6,808 bases of DNA, from positions 1-6,808 of the forward strand of contig USCE01000070.1 in assembly GCA_900553105.1 (NCBI GenBank), given 5' to 3'. Every line of letters starts with the position of its first letter. Position 1 is the first letter of the stretch. The translations under genes were made by a program, and so were the position numbers. Below the pieces are notes generated by a model that was given only the letters and a program-made list of their open reading frames with translations, was not told where the DNA came from and did no database searches. Below, in pieces: positions 5,734 through 6,808 of the stretch. This stretch comes from an uncultured Sutterella sp. (GTDB lineage: Bacteria; Pseudomonadota; Gammaproteobacteria; Burkholderiales; Burkholderiaceae_F).

Positions 5734-6555
5734 TCACGGATTACGTTTTTTAGCCACGGTTTTATTGCACTTTCTGCCGGCACGAGACTCTTTTGGACAG
5801 ATAATTTGAGAGCAGACTCCGCGCAATAAATCGACTTCTGCGCGCGTAAGCTCAGTTCTGGCAAATAATCGTCTGATGCGTTGCATGAAAAGTTTAGGTT
5901 CTTCAGGATCCAGTGCGCCGCAGTGAATCATCGCCTGTTCGAAGTGCTTCAAAAAGCCTTCCGTAGCCGCAATGCCAGCCAAAGGCTCTCCTTCAAAGCG
6001 CTTTTGCCACTCGTAAAAACCGTCCACTGCTCCCGTTTCTTCAAGCATGGCCATGTGCAATTCATAGGCCATGATTTGCACGGCCTGAGAAAGATTAAGA
6101 CTCGTGGCCTGTGGTGAGGCGGCAATGGCGGCAACCCTTTGACACATCGCCACCGCTTCATTGGACAATCCTGTACGCTCGCAACCGAATACAAAGGCAA
6201 TTTTGCCTGCAGCTTGAGTTTTCGCCATACTGACCGCATTGGTCGCCGCCTGACGAACCGGCTCAATGACCGGACCAAACTCCCGATCATAACCAGACAT
6301 TGCCCACGCAAAATCCACATCAGCTAAGGCCTCCTGAAGCGTTGCGTAATCACGGCTTTCTTTAAGCACATCAATGCTGCTTGTAGCATACGCTTGCGCT
6401 TCAGCATCATCTCGATAATCCTTCACCCACGGCGCAACCACTCGCAGATCACGAAACCCCATTGTTTTGATTGCGCGCGCACTCGAACCGATATTGCCCG
6501 GGTGTGCGGGTTCAACCAAAACAAAACACAAACGATCGGCTAAAGATGCAGACAT
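5734..6555 (-). CDS. trmJ: tRNA (cytidine/uridine-2'-O-)-methyltransferase TrmJ
   Basis: This SPOUT-class, SAM-dependent enzyme 2'-O-methylates nucleotide 32 in the anticodon loop of tRNAs. The product is 273 aa versus about 246 in E. coli. Motif 1 is NIGSSARAIKTMGF (21-34), with the catalytic Arg equivalent at Arg27. Motif 2 is FGCERTGLSNEA (123-134; E. coli has GRER, here GCER). Motif 3, which threads the SAM-binding knot, is SLNLSQAVQIMAYE (152-165). The C-terminal helical part includes FMQRIRRLFAR and VDLLRGVCSQI (223-251), followed by a basic tail ending KKRNP that E. coli lacks. I start at ATG 6555, which has GAGGA 7 nt upstream; the frame extends to GTG 6582, but that codon has no ribosome site. 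It is divergent from suhB, the same order as in E. coli. Confidence 0.93.
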   Translation of the reverse strand: MSASLADRLCFVLVEPAHPGNIGSSARAIKTMGFRDLRVVAPWVKDYRDDAEAQAYATSSIDVLKESRDYATLQEALADVDFAWAMSGYDREFGPVIEPVRQAATNAVSMAKTQAAGKIAFVFGCERTGLSNEAVAMCQRVAAIAASPQATSLNLSQAVQIMAYELHMAMLEETGAVDGFYEWQKRFEGEPLAGIAATEGFLKHFEQAMIHCGALDPEEPKLFMQRIRRLFARTELTRAEVDLLRGVCSQIICPKESRAGRKCNKTVAKKRNP

Positions 6556-6660
6556 TGAACTATCCTCAGTGTTGGAAATCACTGCAAAATCATTAAAATG
6601 ACAAGATTCTACACGTTGTTAGATTTCTATTTTCTGCTCTTTCAAAAAGGAACTTTTTCC
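6556..6660. promoter_or_regulatory. Divergent trmJ/suhB promoter region
   Basis: This 105-nt gap separates the divergent starts and must hold both promoters. For suhB, TTGGAA (6572-6577) and TAAAAT (6594-6599) with a 16-nt spacer form a fair sigma70-like pair. For trmJ I see only weak candidates, such as TTGAAA (6643-6638, minus strand) followed 18 nt later by TAACAA. No operator-like repeat stands out. Confidence 0.45.
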
Positions 6661-6759
6661 ATGAGTACTCCCATGCTCAATACTGCGCTCAAAGCAGCGC
6701 GTGCCGCTTGCGCCATTATCAATCGTGCAGCCGATAACCTCGATACGCTCGAAGTGCAC
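6661..6759 (+). CDS. suhB: Inositol-1-monophosphatase family protein SuhB, 5' fragment
   Basis: Only the first 33 codons are present before the adapter begins at 6760. The N-terminus (STPMLNTALKAARAACAI, then INRAADNLDTLEV) matches the start of SuhB-type inositol monophosphatases (typically HPMLxxAVxAARxAGxxI), so the start at 6661 is well placed. AAGGA lies 9 nt upstream. Full-length SuhB is about 260-270 aa; it dephosphorylates inositol-1-phosphate and in E. coli also takes part in rRNA antitermination. The catalytic metal-binding motifs lie beyond this fragment, so activity cannot be judged. The divergent arrangement with trmJ, as in E. coli, supports the identification. Confidence 0.85.
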
Positions 6760-6808
6760 CTGTCTCTTATACACATCTCCGAGCCCACGAGACCGGAGCC
6801 TATCTCGT
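6760..6808 (-). other. Illumina Nextera i7 adapter, inverted copy (sequencing artefact)
   Basis: This is the exact reverse complement of positions 2-50: Tn5 mosaic end (CTGTCTCTTATACACATCT), read-2 segment, the same 8-nt index and part of P7. It interrupts suhB after codon 33. Genomic sequence ends at 6759. Confidence 0.99.

Noticed and set aside
5198..6555. CRISPR array or tRNA/rRNA gene in the long intergenic interval
   Set aside because: There are no regularly spaced direct repeats, no T-loop/anticodon pattern and no rRNA-like sequence.
6556..6582. GTG start at 6582 for trmJ
   Set aside because: There is no Shine-Dalgarno upstream, whereas ATG 6555 has GAGGA at 7 nt; the nine extra residues are not part of the TrmJ core.
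1..6808. Transposon or integron bounded by 49-bp terminal inverted repeats
   Set aside because: The repeats are Nextera library adapters; there is no transposase and no target-site duplication.

Overview
The window is an assembled contig that still carries Illumina Nextera (Tn5 mosaic-end) adapter on both ends (1-50 and 6760-6808, inverted copies). Only about 51-6759 is genomic. Base composition looks moderate, a little under 50% GC by eye. The proteins look proteobacterial: a MetNIQ importer with a NIL-domain ATPase, a TrmJ/SuhB divergent pair as in E. coli, and a bacterial class II HDAC-like deacetylase of the type common in Burkholderiales. My best guess is a lower-GC betaproteobacterium, possibly a gut Sutterellaceae member such as Parasutterella. 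This is inference, not a match.

Layout, right to left, since nearly everything is on the minus strand. The first 33 codons of suhB (6661-6759, plus strand) run off the contig. Divergently, trmJ (6555-5734, minus) encodes a tRNA 2'-O-methyltransferase. A 493-nt interval with no conventional gene (5733-5241) follows. Then come metN, metI and metQ, a complete methionine ABC importer operon (ATPase, permease, periplasmic binding protein), closed by a strong stem-loop terminator at 2602-2652. A second minus-strand unit follows: a small lipoprotein, glf (UDP-galactopyranose mutase) and a class II HDAC-like deacetylase that starts at TTG and is cut off by the contig end. The lipoprotein and glf overlap by 4 nt, and glf and the deacetylase are 30 nt apart.

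The most interesting part is the 493-nt metN leader. It contains a previously unlisted 35-codon ORF (5567-5460, minus) with a plausible start, whose last ten residues are MRMCMMTMVL: five Met codons within eight. The arm encoding its last codons forms a perfect 7-bp hairpin with sequence just past the stop codon, and this competes with at least three other stems downstream. A further perfect 9-bp hairpin abuts the metN start codon, and an upstream arm can pair with it instead. This is the architecture of a ribosome-mediated attenuator sensing Met-tRNA upstream of a methionine importer. No obvious U-tract terminator follows the competing stems, so the output step (Rho-dependent, translational, or both) is open.

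The genes thus fall into three units: RNA modification plus divergent suhB, a methionine importer with its own long regulated leader, and a lipoprotein-glf-deacetylase operon. The last group has no obvious shared pathway.
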